Assembly: GCF_040183065.1 (NCBI RefSeq)
Contig: NC_091119.1
Coordinates: 101,799,774 to 101,863,773 of the forward strand
Reading direction: 5' to 3'
Source of the DNA: Periplaneta americana
Lineage: Eukaryota > Arthropoda > Insecta > Blattodea > Blattidae
DNA length: 64,000 nt
Position numbers and translations under genes: made by a program. The notes beneath the pieces were generated by a model, which saw nothing but the letters and a program-made list of their open reading frames with translations, had not been told where the DNA came from and ran no database searches. How positions within the stretch are numbered: the stretch's first letter is position 1; the number at the start of each line of letters is the position of its first letter. Positions 34,427 through 45,262 of this stretch are shown one piece after another.

Positions 34427-35205
34427 TGGTTCTGATAACTTAAATAATCTTTCTTACAAGTTTTTATTTCCGTGAATAACTCCTGTTTAATACAATTTTA
34501 TATCATTTGAACTAACGTCTTCACTTATGTCGGGCATCATCAGGTCCTAACACGGCCGTACGTAAGAGGGGGTTACGGGATTTTACCCCCCCCCTTTGAA
34601 CTTAAAAAAATGGCATATTTAGATTTGAGTATTATTTGTATCCATAATCGTTTTCATTTGTCTAATTTTTCACTGCCAGAGTAACAAAATCTACATCGAC
34701 ATAAGACATAGCCCTCCTAACCCTTGTTCAATATAATCCCTGTGTTTGATGCTGCGGCACGTACGAATTATAATCATGCTATCTTTATTACAAAGAGACC
34801 TGCAGCCTAATAAAATAAAGCCAACACAATATGAAATCTAACTTCTTGTGAAACATATTGAAAAGCTTGTTTTGTCAGTTTTACAGTGCAGATGTTAAAT
34901 ATTGTGCATTGCCGATTTTAAATTAATCTTAAGAGTGGTATTCACCTGTTCGTTAGTTAGAGTTCTGACTTTATTGTGAAACGTTCGTTTAACGTTATGT
35001 GCATTTGACAGTTCATATCTTTAGTTTAAACTTTTTATGTAAGTGTAATAATAACACAAGTATTTTTTATTATACAAAATTAAACAGAAGTTGAAATTTG
35101 TTAAAAATTGGATAAATGTGAAAAAATTACGATTCAAAGATTTTATAAGGATATTCAAGAATATGTTCTATTAAAACAGTACAATATTAATAAACAAATA
35201 CCTTA
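34427..35205 (+). repeat. Repeat D, copy 2
   Basis: Direct repeat of 32941-33700 at roughly 85 percent identity by eye. It is interrupted at its ATT-rich end by an RTE-type LINE fragment (35208-35425) and then resumes with AACATAATAATAATAAT. Confidence 0.88.
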
Positions 35206-35207
35206 CT

Positions 35208-35425
35208 TACTTATAGCTTTTAAAGAACCCGGAGGTTCATTGCCGCCTTCGCATAAGCCCGCCATCGATCCCTATCCTGAGCAAGATTAATCCAGTCTCT
35301 ACCATCATATCCCACCTCCCTCAAATTCATCCCATCTACGTCTCGGCCTCCCCAAAGGTCTTATTCCTTCCGGTTTACCAACTAACACACTATATGCATT
35401 TCTGGATTCAGCCATAAGTGCTACA
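35208..35425 (-). mobile_element. RTE-type LINE 3' fragment, minus strand
   Basis: Reverse complement of the last ~220 bp of the RTE-like family: NAYSVLVGKPEGIRPLGRPR, then GGGATATGATGGTAGAGACTGG, ending in AAAGCTATAAGTAAG. Inserted into the AAT-rich tail of repeat D copy 2. Confidence 0.88.
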
Positions 35426-35448
35426 TAATAAAAATAAATAATACTGTA

Positions 35449-35450
35449 AC

Positions 35451-35528
<78 letters not shown>
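35449..35528 (+). repeat. (AAT)n microsatellite
   Basis: About 26 uninterrupted AAT units; it lies on the 5' side of the adjoining minus-strand RTE fragment. The poly-leucine ORF across it is an artefact. Confidence 0.97.
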
Positions 35529-35529
<1 letters not shown>

Positions 35530-35944
35530 ATAACATTTAAAATAACGATAATGTAAATTATAAACAATTTTCATAATGACCGTTATAAACATCTGTTGGT
35601 GACAAATCGTTGCCTTGGAATAAAATAGTCACAACTCAAAAATCACCATTTTTTTTATTTTCCCATAATTTTAATTTTATGTGGAAAACCGTCACAAATT
35701 AAATTCTTTTACTTTCTGAAAAAATAAAATAATTACACTCTAATAAAATGAAAGCTTCGCCTTTAATTCACCTAAAATGATCTCCCAATTACTGAGGAAA
35801 GACCGTCATATTACGAGTAGAAAAGGGTCTAATAAAAGAGATTTATTATTATCATAATACTCAGAGATTAAAGTCTAACGTAGCACATAGTATCTTCATT
35901 TTCCACATAAAACAGTTTTGTTGTAGGTTAATTTTCGGATTCAT
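35529..35944. other. Unassigned sequence
   Basis: AT-rich; no family recognised. Confidence 0.4.
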
Positions 35945-36138
35945 ATCAGGGTTTATGTAACGCCTAATTTTTTTAATGTTTCTCCTGAAAAGAATTTTAA
36001 TAATTTGTTACTAGATGTGATTTTAGTCAGTTTGTAAAATATTTTTGGTCCAGGGAAAATATACATCTTTTTATGACTATACAACAATGGCTGACTTAAT
36101 GGCTTATGCAACGAGAACCGGGTACTAGGAAACTTCCG
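35945..36138 (+). mobile_element. Partial copy of the GGWAGTTTCC MITE
   Basis: Matches the complement of the MITE at 48587-48803 from AAAAGAATTTTAATAATTTG through GGTCCAGGGAAAATATAC to the terminus CCGGGTACTAGGAAACTTCC. The left end has diverged or is lost. Confidence 0.6.
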
Positions 36139-36241
36139 AAATTAGTAATAAGTATACATATTGTTACTTCAATTTCAATCTCATATCCCAAAGAAAACAC
36201 CACACCATCAGTTCATTATTAAGCTTGCATATTCTGCCCTC

Positions 36242-36465
36242 CCAAGCCAAAAGGGCGTATCTCAATGATTTTCTGAAAATCAGTTTTTGAAATAATTGGA
36301 TAGTTCAGATGCTAATATATCTATTTCCTAAAGGAAATGGCCGTTTCTCAATAAATTGTGCCTTTAAGATGTGATTTAATGAAAGCCGTATCTCAAAATT
36401 AATATGAATTCCTAAGCGAATTTGGCGGAAGTTCATTTTTCTAAGCAAAAAGGCCGTTTCTCAGG
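36242..36465 (+). repeat. Short-motif array A upstream of the DUF7869-like pseudogene
   Basis: Five same-orientation copies of a ~24-bp motif in 225 bp (36242, 36327, 36376, 36411, 36440). Typical cores: AAAAGGGCGTATCTCAA, AAATGGCCGTTTCTCAA, GAAAGCCGTATCTCAA and AAAAAGGCCGTTTCTCAGG. The array lies just upstream of the transposase-like pseudogene starting near 36855. Possible transposase-binding subterminal repeats (inference). Confidence 0.6.
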
Positions 36466-36854
36466 CATACGTTCTTTTCGCTTAGTATTTCCTATTTGCC
36501 ATTCTAGTCAAATTAGACGTAACTGCATTAGTAACAAATCCTTCAGCATGTAATCGCCACTACCCGAATACTCATTTCTCATAGTTTAAACATAGTTCTT
36601 ATAATTAATTCATTGTTGATCATGAAAATTAATATGCAAGGTGTGTTCCAATTAATTTTTCTAGCTTATTATTGAAAACATGTCAATTTTCATTTTCCTG
36701 TTTGTTGTTATGTAGCCAAAACACAGAATATTGATTCTACTCAACCTTATTTTAGAAACACCATTATAATCACCATGTAAGTAAAATAATTTATATTTTT
36801 ATCACTATTGGACTGATAGTTCATATGCACATATGTTTTAGAGACAACGAAATG

Positions 36855-37830
36855 GACAATGAAATTATTCGTAGACACATAAATTCATTTAATCCTACCA
36901 TATCACATTAGTACATTACCGGAGGGAACATGCATCTAATCGTCTTTATTTACCAAGTGATATAACGCTGACTGCCATGCACCATGATTTTTTTACTCAG
37001 AATGTTAATTAAAAATGTTCATATGAAAAGTACAGAACGGTAGCCAGTGAAATGGACATATCTTTTGATAAACTGTGAAATCTTCAATGCCACACAAAGG
37101 AAAATTTGGACACTAATTTTTAAACTTGTAAAATGTGGAAAACATATTGAGAGAGCATCAAAATCTCGGGCCAAATATAGAGAAGATGCTGAAAAAATTG
37201 AAGAGATTAACAAAATAATTTATTATGCAGATCTTCAAAGAGTTATCTTGTTGCCAAGACTAGACACATTTAAGGTAGCTATATTCACAAGTGTTTGACT
37301 GTCTACATGAGAGCTTCGTTCCTGTTGGGGGTGGGGAACAAAACAAAAAATGTGCAAGCCGTTTGCAGCTGTCCGGCACGAGGCTCTCTTTAAAAGGAGC
37401 AAAGAAGAAATAGTAAGCACTTTCTACAATTTTTTCAAGTACAAGAGAGATTGTTCAAAATTACTCTATGGTTGGACAACTGCACGGTCCAGAACAAAAA
37501 TTGGACATTCTTTTCATTTTTGATTTACATTGTTAATTCAAATGAAGTAAGTACTAATGAAATTGTGATAAGTTATTTTGAACTAGGCCATTCGTTAATG
37601 GCTTCTGATCCTTTCATCACAAAGTAGAACAGTCAGTGAAAAGACGTGGATATAAAGTATATGATTTTGCAGACTTTGTAGATGCAGTAAAATCGGCATC
37701 TTACCAGACTAAGATACTGCCAGTGGAGCTTCAGTATTTTTTCATTTGGTCTGGCTACTCATCACAATATAAATTTAACCTGATTAGTTTATTCATTACT
37801 TTTGTAAGGCTAAAGATACAATCAATATAA
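36855..37830 (+). pseudogene. DUF7869-family transposase-like pseudogene (element A)
   Basis: Frames joined across lesions read INSFNPTISHY, REHASNRLYLPSDITLTAMH, KCSYEKYRTVASEMDISFDK, then KCGKHIERASKSRAKYREDA and YADLQRVILLPRLDTFKVAI. After about 37298, in another frame: HESFVPVG, YWLDNCTVQ-like WLDNCT, EIVISYFELGHSLMASDPFH and KVYDFADFVDAVKSA. This matches an arthropod family I remember as DUF7869-containing uncharacterised proteins. Conserved acidic residues (YADLQ, LDNC, GHS..A.D) fit an RNase H-fold nuclease, so a DNA transposase is plausible but inferred. Stops and shifts inactivate it; the C-terminus past 37830 is not readable. Confidence 0.7.
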
Positions 37831-38355
37831 ATCCCAACTTATCATGTCACACTCAGTCTCTTTCTTTGGAATATCATTTTTTTTATGAATGATGTGTTTC
37901 ATCCACTTAATACAGTATAATATTATACTACTATGCAATTTAAATGAATATTCCTTCTTAACTCTCTATTATGTTATTAAGATTTAAAACACAAGTACAA
38001 TATTAAGAAATCAGTGTTAGTACTTCTGTTTTACAGACAATATAGATAACATTAAACAGAAAGAAGCCATATAAAAATAACGACATAAAATTTCACGTTT
38101 TGTTTGAAGTTTGTGCACCACTGTTTTCTTAATCCAACAGGTTGCTTATTCATATACACAGCCCTTCTTCTTTCCATACTTAGCGCTTGCTGCCCGCGCA
38201 CGACATCAAGGTCAGAAAAATGCGCTCGCTTTGACATCACTGGGCTATGCTTTACAGAATTGCCCAGTGTTATTCATATTGTAAATTTGTGTACATCACA
38301 CTGTTTAACATGAATATTGGAATAAGCTTACTCCTGTCTTTCTGTATTTCGACGG
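37831..38355. other. Unassigned sequence between elements A and B
   Basis: AT-rich with no readable coding sequence or repeated motif. Confidence 0.4.
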
Positions 38356-38620
38356 CTTAGTGTCAAAGGACACTAAGTCCAAAAATCGACTTTTTGAGTT
38401 ATTTATAGTATCATATTGTACAAAGTAGCCTTTATATAGTGTGAAAGTAATATGTCTCTACAAATAATAGTTTTATTTATTTTTTTTTTTTGAGATAGTG
38501 TTGTGTTAATTTAGACAGATGCTGAGTGTCAAACAACACTATCTAGACTTAGTTTTCTTTGACAGTAACAAAATATAGACTAGAAGAACACTAAGTCGAG
38601 ATAGTGTTCTTTGTCACTAA
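38356..38620. repeat. Short-motif array B, left
   Basis: Copies of a GTGTCAAAGAACACTATCTC-like motif in both orientations: CTTAGTGTCAAAGGACACTA (38356), GAGATAGTGTTGTGT (38492), GTGTCAAACAACACTATCT (38526), TTCTTTGACAGT (38554), and AGAACACTAAGTCGAGATAG running into TGTTCTTTGTCAC (38585-38616). The partner array is at 41396-41665, on the other side of the pseudogene it brackets. Confidence 0.65.
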
Positions 38621-38869
38621 ATTATTTAACATTTCTAAGATTTTATTGTTGACACTGCCTCAGAACAAACAACGAAGAATGTAATACAGTCACCATACTG
38701 TTCATTGTTAGAGAATTTATAATTTTTTAATTAATAGAACAAGAATTCTTAAATCAATCCAGTTTGTAAGAAGTTTACAGTTTGTAAGAGACGCAGCACA
38801 GGATTGCTCTGATAATTTGATACTTTTTTATTAGAGCTAAGAAATACTCAGATCGAATATTAGGGGCAG

Positions 38870-40690
38870 GTTAATGGTGAAGTTGGCTTTAGCGACATAT
38901 AAAATTTCGCAAGGAATGAGTGATGAAGCTAATAAGAGCATAGCTGTTAGTAGTCCATGTCCAACGCTGGATAACAGGAAAGCCCACAAGTCCTTAAATA
39001 GTGGAAAGAAATTGCTGGTAAAAAAAGTTCTAGACAAAGATTGTACAAAATGTCTTCTTAAATGCAACCTCTCATTTAGTGCTAAAGACAAACATGAAAT
39101 TCATAAACAATATTGGAATATTGAGAATAACAATTTGAAGCGGCAATTTTTTTATGGGCCTTACAGAAGTGAAGGAAATCCAAATCCAAAAAGGATGAAT
39201 CTAGAAGGCGAAACACCAGTTCTTGCCTGGTGAAAAATAAAGAAAACATATGGATATGCAGGGGTTTTTTTTCTCGCCATCTTTGACATATCCAACACAA
39301 TAATAGAATATATTTTGAAAAAAGTGACAATAACATAGTGAAAACTGATCGAAGAGGAAAGCATGAACACGGAGTAAAGAAATCTGAAAATACTCGTGAA
39401 TGTATAGTGAACCACACTGCATCATTTTCAAGAGTACTGTCCAACAAGAGTACAAGAAACGAACTGCAAGAGAATATCTGTCTTGTGATTTAAATTTACA
39501 AAAATATGTATGAATTGTATAAAGAAAAATTCAGATTTTGAACCGATTTCTATATCTGGACTGTATACCTTAATCAAGGTAACAGGGCTGATGAATCGGT
39601 ATTAAATTATAAAACATAGGCAGCACAATAAGTCTAAGGTTGCAGTGCGTCCGGAGCAATGACGGGCCTAAATGTTGGGGGGGGGGGGGGGGGACACAGG
39701 AATGCTAATGTTAAAGCAGAAAAACCTTTCATATTATCGTCATATTTTCAAAAATAATTTTAATATACCTTTTCATAATTCCAGAAAGGATCAATGAAAG
39801 TAAGAAGATAGAGACGGAGGAAGTTCATCAGTCCCACATTGAAAGAAGGAAGCAGCTCGTCAAGTAACAAAAAGATTACAAAATTTAGAGCATCAGTAAA
39901 TGATCTTTACTTTTTAAAATTTGATTTGAACCTGTGCGCAATGGTCCAGATGTTAAAATGGAATGAGTGTTTTATAAACGTGGATTACCTGTACATAATT
40001 TGACCAAGTATGGATGTAGCCAACAGAACAGCAGGAAATTTTTTATGGAACGAGAAAATTGCAGAAAGGGGAGCTGCAGAGGTACCATCATGTCTCTTTG
40101 CTCAAATGAAAAAACTGCATAATGGTAAAAGGTTCTGCTTCATGTCCGATACCTGTGGAGGACTTTGCTTATATCAACCATGCTCCTCTACGCTGTGAAT
40201 GTTTTGGACGTATCTCAAATTGAACTTTATTTTTAACTAAGAAATTCACAAATGGACACAGTCCACACGCACATTGAAAAAAAACAGCAAAATATACAGA
40301 AATATTTGATCCATCAGAGTGGTATACTATAGTTAGAGCTGTATCAAAAATAGAAGTGGAACAGAGTAATGTAATGATGTAAGAGAAATTCAGAAGACAT
40401 TAATAAAGAACAAGAAAGTTGACACTAATGGAAACATTGTAGATGGCTGGATATAGTGTGGTTCCAGTATCGGAAAAGTGACAGTGAACATGTATTTTTT
40501 TTAAATACAATTATGATGAAGAATTCCATAAATTCAAGGTACAGAGGAAGATTACACGTGGATTTAGGCTGGATAATCTTCAACTTAAACCAAAGGATCA
40601 TGGTGCACTGAAAATATACAAGATTAGAAAATGAATAATGTATTGCAACTGTGTAAACAGAACATTATACCAGGAAATTACCATTTCCTT
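38870..40690 (+). pseudogene. DUF7869-family transposase-like pseudogene (element B)
   Basis: N-terminal Cys-rich part: DCTKCLLKCNLSFSAKDKHE and IHKQYWNIENN (open 38874-39233). Then VCKGFF-like, TDRRGKHEHGVKK and REYLSCDLNLQK, which ends where a LINE1 3' fragment is inserted (39531-39693). After it: LKFDLNLCAMVQML, AGNFLWNEKIAERGAAEVPS, CLFAQMKKL and MSDTCGGLCL (the family usually has SDxCGGQN), FDPSEWYTIVRAVSKIE, and near 40550 KVQRKITRGFRLDNLQ. The order matches the DUF7869-type family but a different subfamily from element A. Stops and frameshifts throughout. Repeated motifs flank it on both sides. Confidence 0.7.
39531..39693 (+). mobile_element. LINE1 3' end fragment with a poly(G) tract
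   Basis: Positions 39531-39676 match the 3' end of LINE1 (3811-3955) at about 90 percent by eye, ending GACGGGCCTAAATGTTGG. Seventeen consecutive G (39677-39693) follow, where the other copy has poly(A). The insertion falls inside the DUF7869-like pseudogene and therefore postdates it. Confidence 0.85.
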
Positions 40691-41395
40691 TACAACAGTT
40701 TAAAAATGAACAGGAAATCGTAGAAGAAGATACTCAAAATGAAGAGCAATAAGTGATTATAAAATCAAGAAGAAATTTTAAATTTTTATATGAGAGGTAT
40801 GGATATTGATACTATTCAAAACAAATACTGAATAAAATCAAATATAATCCTATTCAGATTATAATTTTATTCAATGTCATTTAGGGTATAAATTCTGAGT
40901 TAAGTGTGTATTTTCGTTTTATTACGTGCAGACAGACTTTTAAATCAACTGAATTTGTAGGCTTTGCTATTTTTAAAAATAAATTGATAATTAGTTAAAT
41001 AACTTTTTCATCGAAACTCCTCATCAGCTGTGGTAAATTAAAGTAGTGTAACATTAGCAACTATTTAAAAACACTGTTGTTCTAAAATGCAATGTAAATT
41101 GAAGATAACTTTTACTCTTTTATTATTTTATAAATGCACTGTTAAAATTATTATTTCAGATAATAGTATAAATTAATCTAATAATGATAACATTATGCTT
41201 TTATGCTTTATAAATAATATTAACTGGCACTGTTATAATAATGCAGATATGTTTTGAGTTTAGATAATATTCCTTTATGAAGAAGAAGAAATATGATAAT
41301 TGCAGCTCTCCACAATAAGTTAAATTTATTAATTTGGATTGTCAAATAGATCTATAATTTTTTACTAGAGTGTTTGAATTCAATATTTTGGCATT
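40691..41395. other. Unassigned stretch inside putative element B
   Basis: AT-rich 3' non-coding part between the pseudogene and the right motif array; nothing recognised. Confidence 0.4.
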
Positions 41396-41665
41396 TATTT
41401 TTAACACTATCTACTAAATTGAATGCTTCGTGTCAGTAACAAAGAACACTATCTCCAAAATATGTTAATTTTTAAGTCAATATTAAATATTTCTAGAAAA
41501 TATGTATTGTATTGTCTTTAAGGTTATATCCTATATATATTAACTGGTTTAAATTTTATCAACATATCTCTTAAATTAAAGCAGTAACATAAGAAAATAT
41601 ACACAATTGAACTGTTTTTTGCCTCTCCTGTAAAGTTGTGATTTTGGAGTTAGTGTTCTTTGACA
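41396..41665. repeat. Short-motif array B, right
   Basis: TTAACACTATCTAC (41401), GTAACAAAGAACACTATCTC (41437) and GGAGTTAGTGTTCTTTGACA (41646): the same motif as at 38356-38620. The two arrays bracket the DUF7869-like pseudogene, suggesting the original element spanned roughly 38.35-41.67 kb. Confidence 0.6.
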
Positions 41666-42195
41666 TTATTGTTGTACACACCAGGTCGAATTATGTTTCT
41701 AATTGTTTCAATACATACTATGAAAGGTATTAAAATTGGTGAAGTTCCTATGTTTTGTCATCAGAAGGAATTGCTAAATTACTATAATTTGGTTTAAGAG
41801 ACCATTACTTGTTTTCAATCCTCTGATGATTCGCGTAGAAAAAACATAGCTAAGCAGACCGAACAGGCGCTACTAAGAGCGAACAGCCCGTCTCAATAAA
41901 ATCGTAATGAAACAGAAGCGCTACGCATTCTCATACGCACTGAGTACTTATTCTTCTCGAAATTATTTCATGGAGCGAGTCTTGATGGAAGTCCACTAGT
42001 AAGTAGGCAACAGTTTCGCACGACTGTCCACAAGTAGCATATTACAGGGGCACTTGTTTACTGCACATGCACAGTGTGTGGTAAGCGAAACTAGAACAAT
42101 AAGGGAGTTCCAATTTTTTTTTTCCGTATCTATACAGTACATACTCGTAGATCTGTGGTTAATACTTTTGTACACGGTCTGTAACAGTTGGTTTT
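41666..42195. other. Unassigned sequence
   Basis: No family recognised. Confidence 0.4.
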
Positions 42196-42844
42196 GCCTA
42201 AATCCCAAAAGACACAAAACCTATACGAAAGAACATAGTGTTCTATCTTCGTTAAAATTGCCCGTTCAAGACGTTATAAAAATGCAATCATTTAACTAGA
42301 ACAATGGTGGGCATTCCTGCGGTCGCAGTGACATCAGACCTCAGCGAAGCATCAAACTTATCCCCTACCTTCCCCTTCCCCACTCCATGAAAATACTGCG
42401 CGTGTACGTGGCGGATTATACTGGATTGCTGTACTTCGGAGCTCCATTAGTGGTACAATGTCTTTCGCAGAATCATATGAATCGAGAGGATATCACACTT
42501 ACAAGAAAGGCGGTTCTTTCATTTCTCATGTTTAGGATTAGTTACAAGTATTCAGGACGCGAACTTAAATATGTACATTCTTAAAATAGATCACCTGTTA
42601 TACGAGTTCAAAGAACACAGATTCAGTGATTTTCAAAGGATGGTGAAAGATTTCAATATTTTTGCCGCTCCTTTTCATGTTTAAATTGAAAATGTTATCC
42701 CAGAATTGCAGTTAGAGGTACTGGATTTGCAGAATGATGGCTTCTTGAAAGCAGAATGTGAAGGTCTACTGGGGGCTAAAATTTTTAAAAGATGTCCAGT
42801 ACTACATATCCACTGCTTAGACAGTTTGCTTAAAAAATAATGAG

Positions 42845-43084
42845 TACCGTCATTTTCCATAACTGTGGTCCTGGAACATAACTATTGTCCACGATACAAC
42901 CATTCAAATTTTGTACTCCATAACGTAGTACGTCGTTTGTCTATATTCTTGCTGTACTGTAGTTTGAATTCAAGTCACTGCAGCTATCTACGAACGGTCT
43001 ATGTTGCTTCTGCAATGATCTTTGAATGGTTGTATCGTGGACCATAGTTGTGTTCCAGAACCATAGTTGTGGGAAATGACGGTA
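42845..43084. mobile_element. MITE with 64-bp inverted repeats and TA target (Tc1/mariner-like)
   Basis: The outer ends TACCGTCATTTTCC and its complement GGAAATGACGGTA begin about 64 bp of ~90 percent inverted repeat (through CGATACAACCATTCAAA). A TA dinucleotide at each end fits Tc1/mariner target duplication. No ORF. It sits inside the hAT coding region at 42302-43608. Confidence 0.85.
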
Positions 43085-43149
43085 TGTATTCATCAACCTA
43101 CCAGTGCGAACAGCTGTTTTCTAAAATGAAATCCAGCCACAGATCCCGC

Positions 43150-43355
43150 TTAAGGGGAGTCTGTACTGCCATCCCATCAATGTAAAGCAGAGCAATAATA
43201 GATAAAGACCGTAATTTTAGCCCGTTACATACAATAATACTTGAAGAATAACCCCTAAAAATTTCAACTGTGTATCTTATGTAAGTCCTGAGACAAGTGT
43301 ACCTAAATTAGATGAAATTTACATTGCTGGGATAGGCAGTACAGACTCCCCTTAA
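43150..43355. mobile_element. MITE with TTAA duplication (piggyBac-like)
   Basis: TTAA at 43150-43153 and 43352-43355 bracket inverted repeats of about 35 bp starting GGGGAGTCTGTACTGCC. It is inserted in the hAT transposase ORF. A different family from the TTAA MITE at 14517-14838. Confidence 0.88.
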
Positions 43356-43980
43356 GCGATGCTCATCTTCTTGCGCAACTGAAGATAGCATACACAGATA
43401 TAAATCCCAATTTCGAAGAAAATACTTTGAAAAATGATTAATTAAATATCAAGTGAATGGACTATTCTAATTACATATGGTAGGTAGGAGTGTAGTGGCG
43501 CAACTGTCTGTAAATCCGTCACTGCACTATAAAGTGCAACCCCTCCCACAGTATATAGTTGCCATTTAAATCCTGTCTTGTGGGTTGCGTTCATTTTGCC
43601 CACCACTGAATTAGAATAATTCTCAAAACAAAAGCCTTATATTTCTGTAGGTAAATAATCTTAAACCCTGAGTTTCCTGCTAGTGCAGTGCGGACCAGAA
43701 ATACTGCTGGAGTAATAGATCATGCTAATTAAGTTATGTGACCTAATAAAGAAGATGAAAGCCGCAAGGTCTTACCTTGTTGGCGAAACGATTAGTTCAC
43801 TAGCATTACTTCCATTGGGTATCCCATTCCATTGTCTGGTATTCTGTTGTAACCAGATGTTCGACTGGGTTAGTTGCAGACTCCCACTCCATGGGCTGCA
43901 TGTCATTCTTGGCGTCGATGCCTTCCAACTGCATGCGCTCCTGATGTTCCTAGAAAATTTCAGAAATGTGGAATAATGAA

Positions 43981-45258
43981 TTTTACAGTTTTAATCGAGT
44001 ATTAACTCCATATGTAGATGAAATTATTGGGGATCATCAGTGTGGTTTTAGGCGTAATAGATCAACTATTGACCAAATATTTTGTATTCGGCAGATAATA
44101 GAGAAAAAATGGGAGTATAAGGGTACAGTGCATCAGTTATTCATAGATTTCAAAAAGGCATATGACTCGGCTAAGAGAGAAGTTTTATATGATATTCTTA
44201 TTGAATTTGGTATTCCCAAGAAATTAGTTCGATTAATTAAAATGTGTCTCAGTGAAACGTACAGCAGAGTTTGTATAGGTCAGTTTCTGTCAGATGCGTT
44301 TCCAAATCACTGTGGGCTAAGCAAGGAGATGCACTATCACCTTTACTTTTTAACTTTGCTCTAGTCTAGAGTATCCCATTAGGAAAGTCCAGGATAACAG
44401 AGAGGGTTTGGAATTGAATGGGTTACATCAGCTGCTTGTCTATGCGGATGACGTGAATATATTAGGAGAAAATTCACAAACGATTAGGGAAAACACGGGA
44501 ATTTTACATGAAGCAAGTAAAGAGATAGGTTTGGAAGTAAATCCCGAAAATACAAAGTATATGATTATGTCTCGTGACGAGAATATTATACGAAATGGAA
44601 ATATAAAAACTGGAAATTTATCTTTTGAAGAGGTGGAGAAGTTCAAATATCTTGGAGCCACAGTAACAAATATAAATGATACTCGGGAGGAAATTAAACA
44701 CAGAATAAATATGGGAAATGCCTGTTATTATTCGGTTGAGAAGCTTTTATCATCCAGTCTGCTGTCAAAAAAACTGAAAGTTAGAATTTATAAAACAGTT
44801 ATATTACCGGTTGTTCTTTATGGTTGTGAAACTTGGACTCTCACTTTGACAGAGGAACATAGGTTAAGGGTGTTTGAGAATAAGGTGCTTAGGAAAATAT
44901 TTGGGGCTAAGCGGGATGAAGTTACAGGAGAATGGAGAAAGTTACACAACACAGAACTGCACGCTTTGTATTCTTCACCTGACATAATTAGGAACATTAA
45001 ATCCAGACGTTTGAGATGAGCAGAGCACGTAGCACGTATGGGCGAATTCAGAAATGCATATAGAGTGTTAGTTGGGAGGCTGGAGGGGAAAAAGTCCTTT
45101 GGGAGGGCCGAGATGTAGATGGTAGAATAATATTAAAATGGATTTGAAGGAGGTAGGATATGATGATAGAGACTGGATTAATCTAGCACAGGATAGGGAC
45201 CGATGGCGGGCTTATGTGAGGGCGGCAATGAAACTGCGGGTTCCTTAAAAGCCATTTG

Positions 45259-45262
<4 letters not shown>
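43981..45262 (+). mobile_element. LINE4: RTE-type non-LTR retrotransposon, longest copy
   Basis: About 1.3 kb ending CGGGTTCCTTAAAAGCCATTTGTAAG then (TTA)n. It carries the RT from fingers to thumb plus the C-terminal domain but no endonuclease, so it is 5'-truncated. Related fragments are at 24805-25604, 35208-35425 and 47653-48090. It begins where the recognisable part of repeat C ends. Confidence 0.88.
43985..45250 (+). pseudogene. RTE-type reverse transcriptase pseudogene
   Basis: GDHQCGFRRNRSTIDQIFCI, HQLFIDFKKAYDSAKRE (motif A), FGIPKKLVRLIKMCL and [15 protein letters not shown] (motif B region, where a frameshift has destroyed [13 protein letters not shown]). In the next frame: [13 protein letters not shown] (C, YADD intact), [59 protein letters not shown] and [11 protein letters not shown] stop at 45017 and later shifts end the frame. 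The sequence is that of the RTE clade. The N-terminal endonuclease is missing. Confidence 0.88.

Larger units (their letters stand above)
42595..43440 (+). pseudogene. hAT transposase C-terminal pseudogene (GTF2IRD2/ZBED-like)
   Basis: Reads YEFKEHRFSDFQRMVKDFNI then FAAPFHV, a stop, and PELQLEVLDLQNDGFLKAEC. After the first MITE comes STYQCEQLFSKMKSSHRSRL (hAT dimerisation motif, near 43090-43150), then after the second MITE SDAHLLAQLKIAYTDINPNF. The sequence resembles the hAT-derived region of GTF2IRD2-type proteins. Removing the second MITE with one TTAA leaves the frame continuous (RSRL then SDAH), which confirms where it landed. Dead: at least one stop plus insertions. Confidence 0.85.
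42302..43608 (+). mobile_element. hAT transposon, 1307 bp, with two nested MITEs
   Basis: Terminal inverted repeats CAATGGTGGGCA (left) and CAGTGGTGGGCA (complement of the right end), flanked by an 8-bp duplication with one mismatch (AACTAGAA at 42294-42301, AATTAGAA at 43609-43616). Terminal CAGTGGTGGGC and 8-bp duplications are diagnostic of hAT. The left part is non-coding or decayed; transposase C-terminal coding is in the right half. Internally deleted and carrying two MITEs, it is non-autonomous. Confidence 0.92.
42196..43980 (+). repeat. Repeat C, copy 2 (split by a hAT element)
   Basis: Segments 42196-42301 and 43609-43980 match repeat C copy 1 (15083-15597). Between them lies a hAT transposon with terminal repeats and duplicated target. 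Copy 1 serves as the empty-site control. Confidence 0.88.

Noticed and set aside
35305-35592. 95-aa poly-leucine ORF
   Set aside because: Translation of an (AAT)n microsatellite plus an RTE fragment.
39082-39455. Three overlapping minus-strand ORFs of 84-121 aa
   Set aside because: They are antisense to the readable DUF7869-like pseudogene on the plus strand.
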